From assembly GCF_030936135.1 (NCBI RefSeq), contig NC_082597.1, forward strand, positions 73,576,495 through 73,640,494: a stretch of DNA of 64,000 bases. The letters run 5' to 3'. The stretch's first letter is position 1. Every line of letters begins with the position of its first letter. The notes beneath the pieces are model-generated. The model saw only the letters and a program-made list of their open reading frames with translations. It had not been told where the DNA came from and searched no databases. The translations under genes and the position numbers were made by a program. The stretch comes from Gavia stellata. Its lineage: Eukaryota > Chordata > Aves > Gaviiformes > Gaviidae. This document shows positions 62,883-64,000 of the stretch, one piece after another.

Positions 62883-64000
62883 GTAAGAAAATTTATCTCT
62901 TTTTTTTTTTTTCTTTTTTTGCTTTCCTTCTTTCTTCAGAATTTTATCATAATTAATTGCAGCTGAAGCAAAAAACAAGTGAGATAGAAAAGGAGTGCTG
63001 CCAGAGGCTCCTGGAAAGATGAACAGTGTTAGTATGTTGTTTCCCAATTGAGTTACTACTATGTTGTCAGAAGTGAACTTTCCCTCTCATTTTCTGGGTT
63101 TTAATAGTTAAAATAATAAAATCTTGATTCCTGGGAGAGGAAAAAAAAAATAGTTCCCATCTCCCACCCTGTTTGAAAACACAGAAAAATACATTCTCCC
63201 ACGTTTCTTTTATTGAACATTTTTTCCAAAGTTAAGGCACCTGGGAAAGGTGAGGAAAGACTTCTGCAGGGAACCAAATTTTTGAGCCACTGCATTCTTT
63301 CCTTCTCAAGTTCATCTCTCCTTCACCCCTTATTGCAGGGAAACCAGCTCTGGTGGAAGAGCTGTTTCAGGGGGGTGCACAGCTGCTTCCACCTACCATA
63401 GACGATATGGGAGACTTCTCTTGCACAGGTGGAATTCCACAGGCATTCAGACTGTTAAGCTGACTTGATGCTATTAACCAGCACAAAGTTAGTTCAGAAG
63501 ATTGGGTTATTGCAGCTGCATATATGAATGTGCTTTGTTCCTTTAAATATGGCAAGTACAGTAAATGTCTGTTAGGTGATACTTCTTGAATTAATAAGAT
63601 GGAAAAAATGTATTGATACTACCAGATGCTAAGATACTATGAGAGACATCAAGGTGCTGAGTTGATGATAAGTACTATGAATGTACTTGTTGCGTTTCTA
63701 CATGATATACTCTGAAATGCAATACTGTATATAGTGTTACTACTCTTGCCTGTACAATATACCCTCTGTTTTGGACAGACCTTTTGGAAGGCTTAGATTA
63801 GCATTTGTTTAAAAACAGCATAACTGCTCAACTAATCTAACTTTTCATTGGCTCAGCATGCCCTCCTATAAAAAACATTACAAACAATCCTTGCCTACTT
63901 GTAAGGAGGGCTAGAAAGCTTGATAAATACTTATTAAAATTCTTGGTGACCCTAAGGTATTCATATGTATATAAAGCTATTACTACACGTTATTCTATCT
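62883..64000 (+). other. BCAT1: BCAT1 intron 9, 5' part (runs off window)
   Basis: Begins with GTAAGAAA and a T-rich tract (62901-62920). I searched the remaining sequence for the conserved HIPTMENG exon and did not find it, so the C-terminal exon(s) and 3'UTR lie beyond 64000. Confidence 0.85.

Noticed and set aside
1..64000. CRISPR arrays, tRNA/rRNA genes, endogenous retrovirus genes, operons
   Set aside because: None seen: no regular spacer repeats, no cloverleaf with intact A/B boxes noticed, no gag/pol/env-like frames or paired LTRs.

Overview
The window is nuclear DNA from a sauropsid vertebrate, almost certainly a bird. The evidence is large GT-AG introns, CpG-island promoters and several CR1-type retroposon fragments with avian-style 3' ends. 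I see no operons, phage, CRISPR arrays, tRNA or rRNA. Nearly all open frames outside the BCAT1 exons look like chance frames.

Layout. Positions 1-2125 look like the 3'UTR of an unidentified + strand gene: three AATAAA signals, each with UGUA-type upstream elements, and GU-rich downstream elements at the second and third. Positions 2126-10855 are intergenic. They hold a small CpG cluster with a near-consensus CTCF site (about 3990-4330), a second GC-rich block ending in a strong splice-donor match (about 5205-5553) and an old, ~1.2 kb CR1 fragment (8470-9660). The main CpG island (about 10856-11383) is the promoter and 5'UTR of BCAT1. It carries a TGATGCAAT C/EBP-ATF (ATF4) response element, a short upstream ORF that starts inside that element, and a CAG repeat.

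From 11375 to the right edge the window is BCAT1, the cytosolic branched-chain amino acid aminotransferase. I resolved nine coding exons (11375-11383, 28901-28972, 45915-46115, 49432-49542, 50448-50567, 52862-53025, 54688-54830, 60753-60838, 62742-62882). All have GT-AG borders and compatible phases and join into 349 codons. The PLP lysine (codon 223), the PLP-phosphate arginine (120), the PLP-nitrogen glutamate (258) and the redox CXXC (336/339) are all intact. The last ~37 codons and the BCAT1 3'UTR lie past the right edge.

Introns 1 and 2 are about 17 kb each and make up most of the window. They hold CR1 pieces, homopolymer tracts, an AT-rich element with nested inverted repeats (22871-22976), a GC-rich patch (27250-28260) and a canonical CACGTG E-box (13881) 2.5 kb below the start codon. 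A reverse-oriented CTCF-like motif in intron 5 (50758-50771) converges with the forward one at 4113, so a ~46.6 kb loop over the BCAT1 promoter is possible.

I did not find a new biological system. The most checkable leads are the ATF4 element/uORF overlap, the convergent CTCF pair, the possible upstream first exon at 5553 and an unusually long 287-codon antisense ORF just upstream of the promoter.
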